Under the pieces are notes generated by a model. The model worked only from the letters and a program-made list of their open reading frames with translations, was not told the origin of the DNA and made no database searches. From Clostridia bacterium (lineage in GTDB: Bacteria; Bacillota; Clostridia; Oscillospirales; CAG-272), in the NCBI GenBank assembly GCA_017471825.1, contig JAFURQ010000027.1, positions 1 through 59,477 on the forward strand: a stretch of DNA of 59,477 nucleotides. The letters run 5' to 3'. Of this stretch, positions 16,911 through 25,790 are shown piece by piece (within the stretch, counting starts at the first letter, position 1; every line of letters begins with the position of its first letter). A program made the translations under genes and the position numbers.

Positions 16911-16951
16911 GTTAACCGTATTCATAAGCAAAATCATCAAATAATAAGAAT

Positions 16952-19093
16952 ATGAAAAAGAAAAACAGAACAACAAAAGATTTTCAAAGCTTTAAAAAGC
17001 GCAATACTCACAAGCGGCGCAGTAAGGAGCGCGCAAAAAACGAGCTTTTGCGCGCTGTAATGAGTACCAACGTGAGTGCAGATTCACTTCATATATCCGA
17101 TAGCTTCGATGGCGGCAGGCGTCATAGATCATCCTATAAGCGACACGCCGACGAGGTGATTTCGGAGGGTGTCTTTTCATCGTCAAAAAGCGGATTCGGA
17201 TTTGTTTCCGTTGAGGGTTCGGATAGGGATATTTTTATTCCGCAGGACAAAACCCTCGGTGCCATAGACGGCGACACCGTAGAAATTGTATATCATACCT
17301 ACAAGACCTATACGGGCGAGGAAAAGACCGAGGGCAGAGTACGTGCGATTCTGCACGAGTCTCGCTCTGTCGTTATAGGTATGCTCGACGAGGAATATTA
17401 CTATTATCGGGGCAAGGGCAGACCTGTCGTAAGCACCGTTCTGATTCCCGATGACCAAAAGCTCGCCTCTCATCCGTTTAAGGTTGTTTCCACCGCAGGT
17501 GCACGCATAGGCGACAAGGTTGAGGCGAAAATAATTCGTACCCCGCACTACTCAACGCACGAATGTGCGGTGATACGCAGCTTCGGTGCGGCCGACGGCA
17601 AGGAGGCAAATTATGCCGCAATACTTGCAGAGTGTGAGATACCTGTAGAATTTACTAAGGAAGAGCTCGCCGAGGCGGACTTTTTTGCCGCAATGCCGCT
17701 TTCCGAGGAGGGAAGGGTACGCCGCAATGAAATTATATTTACAATAGACGGCGCCGGTGCAAAGGATCTCGACGATGCCGTATCACTGCGGAAAATACGC
17801 GGAGGCTGGCAGCTCGGTGTTCATATCGCTGACGTTTCCTCATACGTAAAGGAGCGCACGCACCTTGACCGCGCGGCTATGGCGCGCGGAACGAGTGTTT
17901 ATTTTACCGACAAGGTTGTTCCAATGCTGCCTGCGGCACTCTCAAACGGCGCCTGCTCGCTAAATGCCGGCGAGGATAAATACGCGCTGAGTGCCATAAT
18001 AAACCTCACAGAAGACGGCGAAATCAAAGGGACAAAAATTGAACCCTCGATAATTAGAAGCCGTGTCCGCGGCGTGTATTCCGAGGTGAACGAAATCTTT
18101 GAAGGCGTGGCGTCAGAGGCCACCCGTGTCAAATATAAAGAGGTCCTGACTACCCTTGGGCGCATGCACGAGTTCTATCTTATCCTTGCAAAACGAGCGC
18201 GCGAGAGAGGCTCGCTGGAGCTCGAAACCACCGAGGCGGAAATATTGCTCGGTGAGGATGGCTCGCCCGTTGAAATAATCAAGCGCGAGCGCGGAGATGC
18301 GGAGAAGCTTATAGAGCAATTTATGCTTACCGCAAACGAGGCGGTAGCGCGGCTTCTTTCCGAAAAGAAGATACCCTGTGTTTACAGAGTCCACGAAAAT
18401 CCGCCGCCCGAAAGGCTGGAGGAATTTATCACGTATGCACATAACCTTGGCTTCGATACAAGCGTTATATCGCGTGAAAACTCAACCGCAAAGGATTTCG
18501 CGGCCCTTCTTTCAGAGGCGGAAAAAAGGGATATGCTCCCGCAGGTGTCCTACACCATGCTTCGCGCAATGTCGAAGGCAAAATATCTTGACGTGAGGAA
18601 ATCTCATTTCGGGCTTTCGCTTGACTATTACTGTCATTTCACTTCTCCCATCCGCCGACTTTCAGACCTTGCTACGCACAGAATAATTCACAAGGTGCTG
18701 ATAGAGGGCAAGCGCCCGGAGTCGTACGCAAAATACGCATACAGAGCTGCCGCGGCGGCGACAGATGCAGAGGTGCGCGCCGTGAGTGCGGAACGCAGAA
18801 TAGAAAACTTATACAAGGTTATCTTTATGCAGGGACGCATCGGCGAGGAGTTTGATGCAGTCATAAATTCAGTAACCTCGTTTGGCTTTTTTGCCGAGCT
18901 TGAAAATACCTGCGAGGGCTTGGTTCCGATAAGCGAGCTTGGTGGCTCGTTTACCTTCGATGAGAAAAATCTCACTATCCGTTCAAGAAATAAGATTTTC
19001 CGCATTGCCGATAAAATAAGAGTGCGGCTCGAAGAGGCGGACATCGTTCGCGGCAAGCTTCGCTTCTCGGTTGTGGACAGCCATCAAAAATAA
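16952..19093 (+). CDS. rnr: Ribonuclease R
   Basis: Processive 3'-5' exoribonuclease that degrades structured RNA. In 713 residues: a basic N-terminal extension (1-68), cold-shock-like RNA-binding domains (VISEGVFSSSKSGFGFV, DIFIP), the RNB catalytic domain with TIDGAGAKDLDDAVSL holding the metal-binding aspartates, and a C-terminal S1 domain (FDAVINSVTSFGFFAELENTCEGLVPISEL). The ATG at 16952 has no good ribosome binding site, so its exact start is less certain than its identity. The usual follower smpB is absent; a CPBP protease gene follows. Confidence 0.95.
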   Translation: MKKKNRTTKDFQSFKKRNTHKRRSKERAKNELLRAVMSTNVSADSLHISDSFDGGRRHRSSYKRHADEVISEGVFSSSKSGFGFVSVEGSDRDIFIPQDKTLGAIDGDTVEIVYHTYKTYTGEEKTEGRVRAILHESRSVVIGMLDEEYYYYRGKGRPVVSTVLIPDDQKLASHPFKVVSTAGARIGDKVEAKIIRTPHYSTHECAVIRSFGAADGKEANYAAILAECEIPVEFTKEELAEADFFAAMPLSEEGRVRRNEIIFTIDGAGAKDLDDAVSLRKIRGGWQLGVHIADVSSYVKERTHLDRAAMARGTSVYFTDKVVPMLPAALSNGACSLNAGEDKYALSAIINLTEDGEIKGTKIEPSIIRSRVRGVYSEVNEIFEGVASEATRVKYKEVLTTLGRMHEFYLILAKRARERGSLELETTEAEILLGEDGSPVEIIKRERGDAEKLIEQFMLTANEAVARLLSEKKIPCVYRVHENPPPERLEEFITYAHNLGFDTSVISRENSTAKDFAALLSEAEKRDMLPQVSYTMLRAMSKAKYLDVRKSHFGLSLDYYCHFTSPIRRLSDLATHRIIHKVLIEGKRPESYAKYAYRAAAAATDAEVRAVSAERRIENLYKVIFMQGRIGEEFDAVINSVTSFGFFAELENTCEGLVPISELGGSFTFDEKNLTIRSRNKIFRIADKIRVRLEEADIVRGKLRFSVVDSHQK

Positions 19094-19122
19094 GCTTCAT
19101 TTTTAAAGAAAGGAGGGGGCGT

Positions 19123-19932
19123 GTGAAAAAATCGGTAAGATATACCGTTGTATTTGAATTGCTTGCGGTATTGCTTCTTCTTTTGTCAGGCGCTGTTCCC
19201 GGTACCCTTTCGACCGTGCTGTACTACGCCGCCTTCGTAATTCCCGTAGCGTTGTTTTTTGCCATCGGGAAAAGTGTATCACCCGAACCGAAAAATCTAA
19301 AGCCGTTGCCAACGGCGAAGGACGGCGCAACAGTCGCACTCCTTCTCGCACCGACACTACTCGGCGTCATCGGACTTTCTGCACTGTTTTCATACCTCGC
19401 ATCGCTCATTTCTTCTCCCGACGACGCGACGCTGACGGGCAGCTTTTTCACCCTGTTTTTGTTACACGCCCTGCTTCCTTCCGTACTGGAGGAGCTGGTG
19501 TTCCGCTATATCCCGATAGCCCTCATATCACCCCATTCAAAAAGGAGCGCAGTCCTGATTTCCGCCGTTTTCTTTGCTTTGGTTCACACAAATCTTGCAC
19601 AGATACCGTACGCTCTTTTTGCGGGACTCGTTTTTGCCGCGGTGGATATCGCTACGGGTAGCATATTGCCGTCCGTCGTTTTCCATCTTGTAAACAATAC
19701 CGTTTCGCTTTTGCTTCAATGGGAGAGAACCGCAGAGCTCTTTACCGTTCCTGCAGTTATAACAGTTGCGGCGTTGGCGGTGATATCGGTTGGCGTGATA
19801 ATAGCGCTTAGAAAAAAATTCCGTGAGCTTTTCTCATTCGCATTTGATAAAAGCGACAAGCTCGCTTTCACAACAGAGGCGGCGGTCTTTGTTCTCTTGA
19901 TGCTTTTTATCACCGTAACTGCGCTTTTTTAA
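19123..19932 (+). CDS. CPBP family intramembrane metalloprotease
   Basis: A 269-residue polytopic protein (about seven to eight helices) with the CPBP/ABI motifs: EELVFRYIPIAL (EExxxR), ALVHTNLAQIPYALFAGLVFA, and FHLVNNT (HxxxN). The family comprises membrane-embedded glutamyl-type proteases; its target is unknown. GTG start at 19123 behind a strong AAAGGAGG. It lies between rnr and tadA on the same strand, 11 bases before tadA, likely one transcript. Confidence 0.9.
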   Translation: MKKSVRYTVVFELLAVLLLLLSGAVPGTLSTVLYYAAFVIPVALFFAIGKSVSPEPKNLKPLPTAKDGATVALLLAPTLLGVIGLSALFSYLASLISSPDDATLTGSFFTLFLLHALLPSVLEELVFRYIPIALISPHSKRSAVLISAVFFALVHTNLAQIPYALFAGLVFAAVDIATGSILPSVVFHLVNNTVSLLLQWERTAELFTVPAVITVAALAVISVGVIIALRKKFRELFSFAFDKSDKLAFTTEAAVFVLLMLFITVTALF

Positions 19933-19943
19933 GGAGGACCCCA

Positions 19944-20444
19944 ATGATTACAGAACAAGACGAAATATTTATGCGAGAGGCGTTAGCACTTGCGAAAAAG
20001 GCAGAGGAGCTCGATGAGGTTCCCGTCGGGGCGGTTGCGGTAAGGGACGGAAAAATTATCGCAGCGGCATATAACACCCGTCAAACTGAAAAATGCGCCA
20101 CTCACCACGCCGAAATACTCGCCATAGAGGAGGCATGCCGCGCGCTTGGCGGTTGGAGATTACCCGGTGTTACCCTTTACGTCACAATGGAGCCCTGCGC
20201 CATGTGTGCCGGTGCAATAATTAACGCCAGAATTCCGCGCGTCGTTTACGGAACTGCGGATATACGCTTCGGTGCCTTTGGCTCAAAGCTCGACCTTGCC
20301 GCCGCAGGACTCAATCATACGCCCGAGGTTTTAGGCGGCGTCCTCGGCGATGAAGCGAGAGATATGCTCACCGCCTACTTCCGTCGCAAGCGCGCCTTGA
20401 AAAAAGAAGAAAAGCTTCTCGCGGCGGAAAGCCTTGACACTTAA
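19944..20444 (+). CDS. tadA: tRNA(Arg) adenosine-34 deaminase TadA
   Basis: Converts A34 to inosine in tRNA-Arg(ACG). In 166 residues the zinc motifs are clear: HAEILAIEEA (His and catalytic Glu) and PCAMCAGAI, with the family start EIFMREALALAKKAEELDEVPVGAV. AAGGAGG precedes the ATG. The coding end overlaps a strong promoter for rimM. Confidence 0.96.
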   Translation: MITEQDEIFMREALALAKKAEELDEVPVGAVAVRDGKIIAAAYNTRQTEKCATHHAEILAIEEACRALGGWRLPGVTLYVTMEPCAMCAGAIINARIPRVVYGTADIRFGAFGSKLDLAAAGLNHTPEVLGGVLGDEARDMLTAYFRRKRALKKEEKLLAAESLDT

Positions 20445-20462
20445 AATAATATATGGTAGAAT
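20434..20462 (+). promoter_or_regulatory. Promoter giving a near-leaderless rimM-trmD transcript
   Basis: TTGACA (20434-20439), a 17-base spacer, TAGAAT (20457-20462). The -10 box ends only nine bases before the rimM ATG at 20472, so transcription should begin at about -2 to -4 of the start codon. No Shine-Dalgarno sequence precedes the ATG. Confidence 0.75.
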
Positions 20463-20471
20463 AACTGTACT

Positions 20472-20987
20472 ATGAAAAACGAATATCTTGAATGTGGAAA
20501 AATCCGCTCGCCACACGGCGTTCGCGGCATACTTAACGTTGAGTGCTGGTGCGATTCACCCCGAGTCCTCACAAAGCAAAAGAGGGTATTTATTCTCGGA
20601 CGTGACGGCACCTATAAGCAAATGAATATCGTGTCTGCCTCTGCGGCATCCGACCGAGTTTTGCTCGGGCTCGAGGGTATAGATTCCAGAGAGGCGGCAC
20701 AGGGGTATAAAAATACAGTGCTCTATCTTCACCGCAATGATATTCCCGTTCCCAAGGGGGCGATGCTCATTGCCGATATGATAGGGCTTCCGGTTCTAGA
20801 TTTTGACACGGGTGCCGTGTACGGACGGGTTTCTGACGTTACGGACGGTGTCAGATATAAGCTTTTTACAGTTGTCACCGAAGAGGGGCGCGAGGTTATC
20901 CTGCCCGGCGTCGACGAGTTCATAAAGGAGATAAGCGAGGAGGGGGGAGTCAGAGTTTCCCTCATTCCCGGCTTCTTTGACGCATGA
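20472..20987 (+). CDS. rimM: 16S rRNA processing protein RimM
   Basis: Assists maturation of the 30S head. 171 residues: N-terminal RimM barrel (LECGKIRSPHGVRGILNVECWCD, about 4-26) and a C-terminal PRC barrel (IADMIGLPVLDFDTGAVYGRVSDV). It overlaps trmD by four bases. Ribosomal proteins S16 and L19, its usual operon partners, are missing on both sides. Its start appears leaderless (see the promoter entry). Confidence 0.95.
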   Translation: MKNEYLECGKIRSPHGVRGILNVECWCDSPRVLTKQKRVFILGRDGTYKQMNIVSASAASDRVLLGLEGIDSREAAQGYKNTVLYLHRNDIPVPKGAMLIADMIGLPVLDFDTGAVYGRVSDVTDGVRYKLFTVVTEEGREVILPGVDEFIKEISEEGGVRVSLIPGFFDA

Positions 20988-21715
20988 GATTTGACATTAT
21001 GACACTCTTTCCCGATATGGTAAACACCATTCTCGGCGAAAGCATCATAGGCAGGGCGCAGAAATCGGGCATTATAGAGGTTCATTCTCACAACATACGC
21101 GATTTCTCAACCGATAAGCACCGCAAAACAGACGATACTCCTTACGGCGGCGGCGTGGGGATGGTTATGACCTGTCAGCCTATTTACGATTGCTATAAAA
21201 GCATTGCCTCACAGATTCCCGAGGAAAGCCGCCAACGTGTGATCTATATGTCGCCGAAGGGAAGGCTTTTTAATCACTCGCTTGCCGAGGAGCTGTCGGG
21301 CTACGATAATCTGATATTTCTGTGCGGTCATTACGAGGGTGTCGACCAGCGAATAATAGACGAAATAGTAGACGATGAAATATCCATCGGCGATTACGTT
21401 GTAACCGGCGGTGAAATTCCCGCCTGCATCGTTATTGATGCGGTTTCGCGCCTCAAGGACGGCGTCCTTGCCTCAAGCGAGTGCTACGAGGGCGAATCCT
21501 TGGCATCGGGTATTCTCGAGTATCCCCAATACACCAAGCCGAGAGAGTTTATGGGCAGAGAGGTGCCCGAGGTGCTCCTTTCCGGAAATCACGCAGAAAT
21601 AGATAAATGGCGTCTTACCGAGGCGGTTAATATCACACGGGAGCGCCGACCGGAGCTTTTGCTTCTTCACCCTGAAATTGAGGAATCCCTGAAGCCCAAA
21701 AAGAAGAAAAGGTGA
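20984..21715 (+). CDS. trmD: tRNA (guanine-37-N1) methyltransferase TrmD
   Basis: Methylates G37 next to the anticodon to prevent frameshifting. 243 residues of the SPOUT/trefoil-knot type: RFDIMTLFPDMV start, TPYGGGVGMVM, LCGHYEGVDQRIID and SIGDYVVTGGE forming the SAM-binding knot, and the C-terminal tRNA-binding domain. ATGA overlap with rimM gives translational coupling, and its own stop overlaps the next gene's GTG. Confidence 0.97.
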   Translation: MRFDIMTLFPDMVNTILGESIIGRAQKSGIIEVHSHNIRDFSTDKHRKTDDTPYGGGVGMVMTCQPIYDCYKSIASQIPEESRQRVIYMSPKGRLFNHSLAEELSGYDNLIFLCGHYEGVDQRIIDEIVDDEISIGDYVVTGGEIPACIVIDAVSRLKDGVLASSECYEGESLASGILEYPQYTKPREFMGREVPEVLLSGNHAEIDKWRLTEAVNITRERRPELLLLHPEIEESLKPKKKKR

Positions 21716-23451
21716 GTATGGAAAACAGAAAAACAGAAAACGAAAGCAAAAGAGAAATATCCCCCTTTTACAGTACCATTTTTTTCTCTAAAAGAATGGA
21801 CGGTCTGTCGCCGCGAAGGGCTCGTGCCTTTATGTCGGGCGGTATCTCCCGCGCGCTCGAATCCGCCTCTCGCTCGATTGCCTATTCATCAACGAGGGCT
21901 TACGGCAGTGCCTTTCTTGCGTTCGGTATCGTATCTCTTCTTTTGCATCTTGTAAAGCTTTATTTTGTAAATAGAGGCGAGTCTGTAAGCTTAAGCTCGC
22001 TTATAATCAGCGCGGTGTTTGCGCTGATATCAATACCGCTCCTTCTTTCCGAAAAGCCTTTGTGCAGAGCAATACAGGATTTCGCCTTCACGGATTACAT
22101 ATTCTTTGAGTTTTTTGCTATCAAGAGAATGAATGAGCACGACAGAGTAAAGGGCTTGCCCATTATCGCAGGCGTTACCGCAGGAATAGTCCCTGCGATT
22201 GTATCGGTCTTTTTGGGCGTAGAGCCTGTGGTGCTTATAATTTTCGGAATTGTATTCTTTGTGCTCTCGTTCGTTTCACCCGAATTTCCCCTGATGTTTT
22301 TGCTTTTGACAACCCCGTACCTTTCGATTGTTCCGTATTCCGACGTGGTTTTTATAACCATTTCGGCTCTTGCGGTTCTCTCGTTTTTCAGAAAGGTTCT
22401 TCTGGGGAAGAGATACTACGTTTTTGGAATTTCGGACATAATGATACTTCTGTTTTCGGTAGTAATTCTTATTGCCGAAATAGTGAACGGACAGGACGGA
22501 TATCTTCTTCGCACGGTGGCGCTTATCGCCGTTACGTTGATGTATATTCCTGCCGCAAATATAATAGTAAACCGCAGACTTGCGGATTGCGCGGAAAACG
22601 CCGTTATCTTTTCCGCCTTACCAATATCGCTCTATGCAATAATTCAGTACATAGTGGGCGGAGCAAGCTCTCCCGCGACGGCGTTTATGCCGTCCTCTAC
22701 TGCTCTTGCTCTTTTCCTTTCGGTTGCCGCAGTGTTCATAATCTTTGCATTGCAGGATATGAAGCGCTCGGTGCAATCGGCAATATATGCGGCGATGCTG
22801 TGCCTTTGCCTGCTTGCAATAATTGCAACGGAATGTGTTTTCGTGCCCTTTATACTGCTTGTCTGCTCCGCAGCATATCCGATAATAATGAACAGATGGC
22901 TTCCGAATGAGCTGCTTTTGCCGTTCCTTGCTATTCCGATAGCTCTGTATTTTATACCCGATGCGGCTCTTGCGTACGTTTCGGAGAAGCTGTCGCTTGA
23001 CGTGGCTCTCGCAGATATGGATAACAAGCTTTTCGAGAGCTTTGATATCTTCATACATAATGCTTTCATAGGCGTGGGTGCCAAGGGCGTTAACAGCTTT
23101 GATACGCTGTTCGGCATCGTGTGCCGCTTCGGTGTGTTTGCTTTTGCCATTCTGGCAATTGCACTCGTCGTAAGACTTCGTCAGATATCCGTGTATTCGA
23201 AATTCACAGTATCCTCATCGCTTGTAAATCTTTGCGGACTCAGCACGCTTGCAATTTTTGCAATGCTTGCGTTCGGTTGGTTCTTCGACATATTCTCAAG
23301 TGTGAGTTTGTACTGTCTTTTCTCGGTGCTTTTCGGAATGAATACGGCGGCGCTTCGAATTTCGAAGCACGAATATGATGACCGCGTTTATTATTACGGA
23401 GACCAGCGAAGCTTCGATTCCTCCGATGCAACCATAACTCTGCGTGGATAA
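21712..23451 (+). CDS. Large polytopic membrane protein, O-antigen-ligase-like
   Basis: A 579-residue protein with a charged N-terminal region of about 60 residues followed by roughly 12-14 hydrophobic segments. The layout, and the late segment SFDIFIHNAFIGVGAKGVNSFDTLFGIVCRFGV, which resembles the NxxxGxGxxxF region of Wzy/WaaL proteins, suggest an O-antigen ligase/polymerase-like protein; the match is weak. GTG at 21712 overlaps the trmD stop; ATG at 21718 is the alternative. It occupies the position where rplS would follow trmD. The C-terminal 45 residues are hydrophilic. Confidence 0.65.
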   Translation: MSMENRKTENESKREISPFYSTIFFSKRMDGLSPRRARAFMSGGISRALESASRSIAYSSTRAYGSAFLAFGIVSLLLHLVKLYFVNRGESVSLSSLIISAVFALISIPLLLSEKPLCRAIQDFAFTDYIFFEFFAIKRMNEHDRVKGLPIIAGVTAGIVPAIVSVFLGVEPVVLIIFGIVFFVLSFVSPEFPLMFLLLTTPYLSIVPYSDVVFITISALAVLSFFRKVLLGKRYYVFGISDIMILLFSVVILIAEIVNGQDGYLLRTVALIAVTLMYIPAANIIVNRRLADCAENAVIFSALPISLYAIIQYIVGGASSPATAFMPSSTALALFLSVAAVFIIFALQDMKRSVQSAIYAAMLCLCLLAIIATECVFVPFILLVCSAAYPIIMNRWLPNELLLPFLAIPIALYFIPDAALAYVSEKLSLDVALADMDNKLFESFDIFIHNAFIGVGAKGVNSFDTLFGIVCRFGVFAFAILAIALVVRLRQISVYSKFTVSSSLVNLCGLSTLAIFAMLAFGWFFDIFSSVSLYCLFSVLFGMNTAALRISKHEYDDRVYYYGDQRSFDSSDATITLRG

Positions 23452-23545
23452 ATCTCATTATTTTTGCGACTTTTTTTAAAAAAGTATTGATTTTTATTTA
23501 ACCATTTGATATACTGATATTAACGAAACTTCAAGGAGATATACA

Positions 23546-23812
23546 ATGATTTCTCGCAATGTTACAATACAGAATGCGCAAGGGCTTCACGCGCGCCCTG
23601 CAACCTTCTTTATCCAGAAGGCAAACTCTTACAAGAGCTCCATCTGGGTTGAAAAGGAGGACTGCAGAGTAAACGCAAAAAGCTTGCTCGGAGTTCTTTC
23701 TCTCGGCATTAAGAAGGGAACCGAAATTACCCTTATTGCAGACGGTGCCGATGAGGCATCCGCAATAGACGGACTCGTAGCACTCATCGAGGTTGAGCTC
23801 GCTGATTGCTGA
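23546..23812 (+). CDS. ptsH: HPr family phosphocarrier protein
   Basis: An 88-residue HPr: GLHARPATF with His15, the residue phosphorylated by EI, and Ser46 in NAKSLLGVLSLGI, the regulatory site for HPr kinase. Both sites are present, so it is HPr rather than Crh (which lacks His15). No EI or EII genes are nearby. AAGGAGAT precedes the ATG. A structured leader and uvrC follow. Confidence 0.95.
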   Translation: MISRNVTIQNAQGLHARPATFFIQKANSYKSSIWVEKEDCRVNAKSLLGVLSLGIKKGTEITLIADGADEASAIDGLVALIEVELADC

Positions 23813-23842
23813 TAGCTGTATTTTAACTATTTATAAACGGTC

Positions 23843-23932
23843 AGCCGTTACACCAGGGGGCAATATTGCCTTATGAGTGGCACCCGAAGGTGCTGTTCGC
23901 ACTCGGTGTAGCGGCTCCTTTTTTGGAGGTGA
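23843..23932 (+). promoter_or_regulatory. Candidate structured RNA leader of uvrC
   Basis: A 12-bp closing stem (23843-23854 with 23905-23916, one G-U) encloses two hairpins: a GGCAA/TTGCC palindrome at 23859-23870, and a two-part stem at 23875-23904 with GCACC-CGAA-GGTGC at its tip and a six-base bulge. A six-T run (23919-23924) follows, so the whole can act as a terminator; CTCC at 23915-23918 can also pair with the GGAG of the uvrC ribosome binding site. I recognise no known riboswitch family in it. Confidence 0.6.
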
Positions 23933-23936
23933 TATT

Positions 23937-25790
23937 TTGGACAGGCTCACAAGGCTTCGTGAAAAGGCAAATTCCCTGCCTCAAACGCCCGGAGTTTATA
24001 TTATGAAGAACGCCGACGGCGATGTAGTCTACGTCGGAAAATCCAAAAAGCTCAAAAACCGTGTCACCACTTATTTCACCGGTAATACTCACACCTTCAA
24101 AACCGCAAAAATGGTGAGCGTTGTCGAGGATTTCGACTATATAGTTTGTAAAACTGAAATCGAGGCGCTCACTCTCGAAAACGTGCTGATAAAAAAGCAC
24201 TCGCCGAAGTATAACATAAAGCTGAAGGATGCAAAATCGTACCCTTATATAAAGGTAACGGCAGAGGAGTATCCAAAGCTTTTCGTAACCAGAGAGCGAC
24301 GCAGTGACAGAGCGAGATATTACGGTCCCTATCAAGGCTCAGCCTCGGCTCACGCCGCACTTGATGCGGTAATGAAAATATTTTCCCTGCCGACCTGCAA
24401 GCGTTCATTTCCAAAGGATATAGGCAAGGAGCGCCCGTGTATATACAAGGATATGGGCAGATGCATAGCTCCGTGCACCGGGGCGGTCGATGCCGCCGAA
24501 TACCGCGCACTCGTCAAATGTGCTGAGGCAGTGCTTGACGGAAACGTAAAGAAAACGCGCGAAATGCTTGTGGGTGAAATGGAATGCGCCTCTGAAAATA
24601 TGGAGTTTGAGCGCGCGGCAGTTCTGCGCGACAGTATAAAAGCGCTTGAGCGCCTGTCCGAAAAGCAGAAGGTTGTCGCCGACGTGAAGGTAAACCGCGA
24701 CGTATTTTCGCTTTATACCTCTGAAACCGAGGGTGTCCTCGCCATGCTTTCGGTGCGTGACGGAGCACTCGTAAACAAAAATGAATTTATTCTGTCGCTC
24801 TCTGAGCTTACAAGCCCCGAGGATGCAATCTCGCTTATAGTCGATTACTACGACACCTCCGCCGCCCCCGCACGCGAGGTGATGCTTGATTTCCCCATAA
24901 CCGAGGAGGACAGAGAGCTTCTCTCCGAATACCTTTCGCTCTCCTCAAAATACAAGGTGTCCGTAAAAGTGCCCGAGCGCGGCGACGGCAAGGCTCTGTG
25001 CGATATGGCGCGCAAAAATGCCGAGGAATCGGCAAGGCAGTATAGGCTCGAGGGTGAGAGGGAGGATAAGAATCTCCGCCGCCTTACCACGTTGCTCGGG
25101 CTCCCCGAGATGCCGCGCCGCATAGAAGCATACGACATATCAAATCTCGGAAACGAGAATATAACCGCCGCTATGATAGTTTACGAGGACGGAAGGCTGA
25201 AAAAGAGCGATTACCGAATCTTCAATATCAAGAGCACGGAGGGCGCGGACGATTACGGCTCAATGCGCGAGGCTATAAGCCGCCGTGTGTCGCATATAGG
25301 CGACGGCACCGCCTCTCTCGGAGTGGTGCCCGACCTCATATTGCTCGATGGCGGCGAGGCGCACGTTGGAGTCGTCAAGCCAATAATTGAGGCTATGGAG
25401 CTCTCGATACCCGTTTTCGGCATGGTAAAGGACGATTTTCATAAAACCCGCGCCATAACAGACGGCAAAAGAGAAATATCAATAGCCCTTGAAACCGGAG
25501 TTTACGCCTTTATATATAAGCTTCAGGAGGAGGTGCATCGCTTTGCAATCAAAACGATGCAAGGGGCAAAAATAAAGAAAATGACCACCTCCACCCTTGA
25601 AAAAATAGATGGAATAGGTCCTAAAAAGGCAAAGCTTCTACTGTCTGCAATGCCGCTTGCAAAAATCAAATCCGCATCAAAAAAAGAGCTCGCAGCCATC
25701 AAGGGAATAAGCGAGCGCGATGCGGAAAAAATATATCAATATTATCATAAAGAGGTACCCCGTGTTAAGAATAATAACAGGAACAGCTAA
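23937..25790 (+). CDS. uvrC: Excinuclease ABC subunit UvrC
   Basis: Makes the two incisions of nucleotide excision repair together with UvrB. The 617-residue protein has the GIY-YIG nuclease domain (TPGVYIMKNADGDVVYVGKSKKLKNRV, about 16-42), a UVR segment (MECASENMEFERAAVLRDSIKAL), the RNase H-like endonuclease domain (EAYDISNLGNENITAAMIVYEDG, DLILLDGG) and C-terminal helix-hairpin-helix motifs. I place the start at TTG 23937, preceded by GGAGGTGA at five-base spacing; the in-frame ATG at 23877 lies inside the structured leader. Its end overlaps rsmD by 29 bases. Confidence 0.95.
   Translation: MDRLTRLREKANSLPQTPGVYIMKNADGDVVYVGKSKKLKNRVTTYFTGNTHTFKTAKMVSVVEDFDYIVCKTEIEALTLENVLIKKHSPKYNIKLKDAKSYPYIKVTAEEYPKLFVTRERRSDRARYYGPYQGSASAHAALDAVMKIFSLPTCKRSFPKDIGKERPCIYKDMGRCIAPCTGAVDAAEYRALVKCAEAVLDGNVKKTREMLVGEMECASENMEFERAAVLRDSIKALERLSEKQKVVADVKVNRDVFSLYTSETEGVLAMLSVRDGALVNKNEFILSLSELTSPEDAISLIVDYYDTSAAPAREVMLDFPITEEDRELLSEYLSLSSKYKVSVKVPERGDGKALCDMARKNAEESARQYRLEGEREDKNLRRLTTLLGLPEMPRRIEAYDISNLGNENITAAMIVYEDGRLKKSDYRIFNIKSTEGADDYGSMREAISRRVSHIGDGTASLGVVPDLILLDGGEAHVGVVKPIIEAMELSIPVFGMVKDDFHKTRAITDGKREISIALETGVYAFIYKLQEEVHRFAIKTMQGAKIKKMTTSTLEKIDGIGPKKAKLLLSAMPLAKIKSASKKELAAIKGISERDAEKIYQYYHKEVPRVKNNNRNS

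Noticed and set aside
23875-23904. Resemblance of CCGAAGGTGC to the glycine riboswitch core
   Set aside because: The other conserved parts of that riboswitch (CTCAGGCAAAAGGAC) are missing and the overall fold differs.
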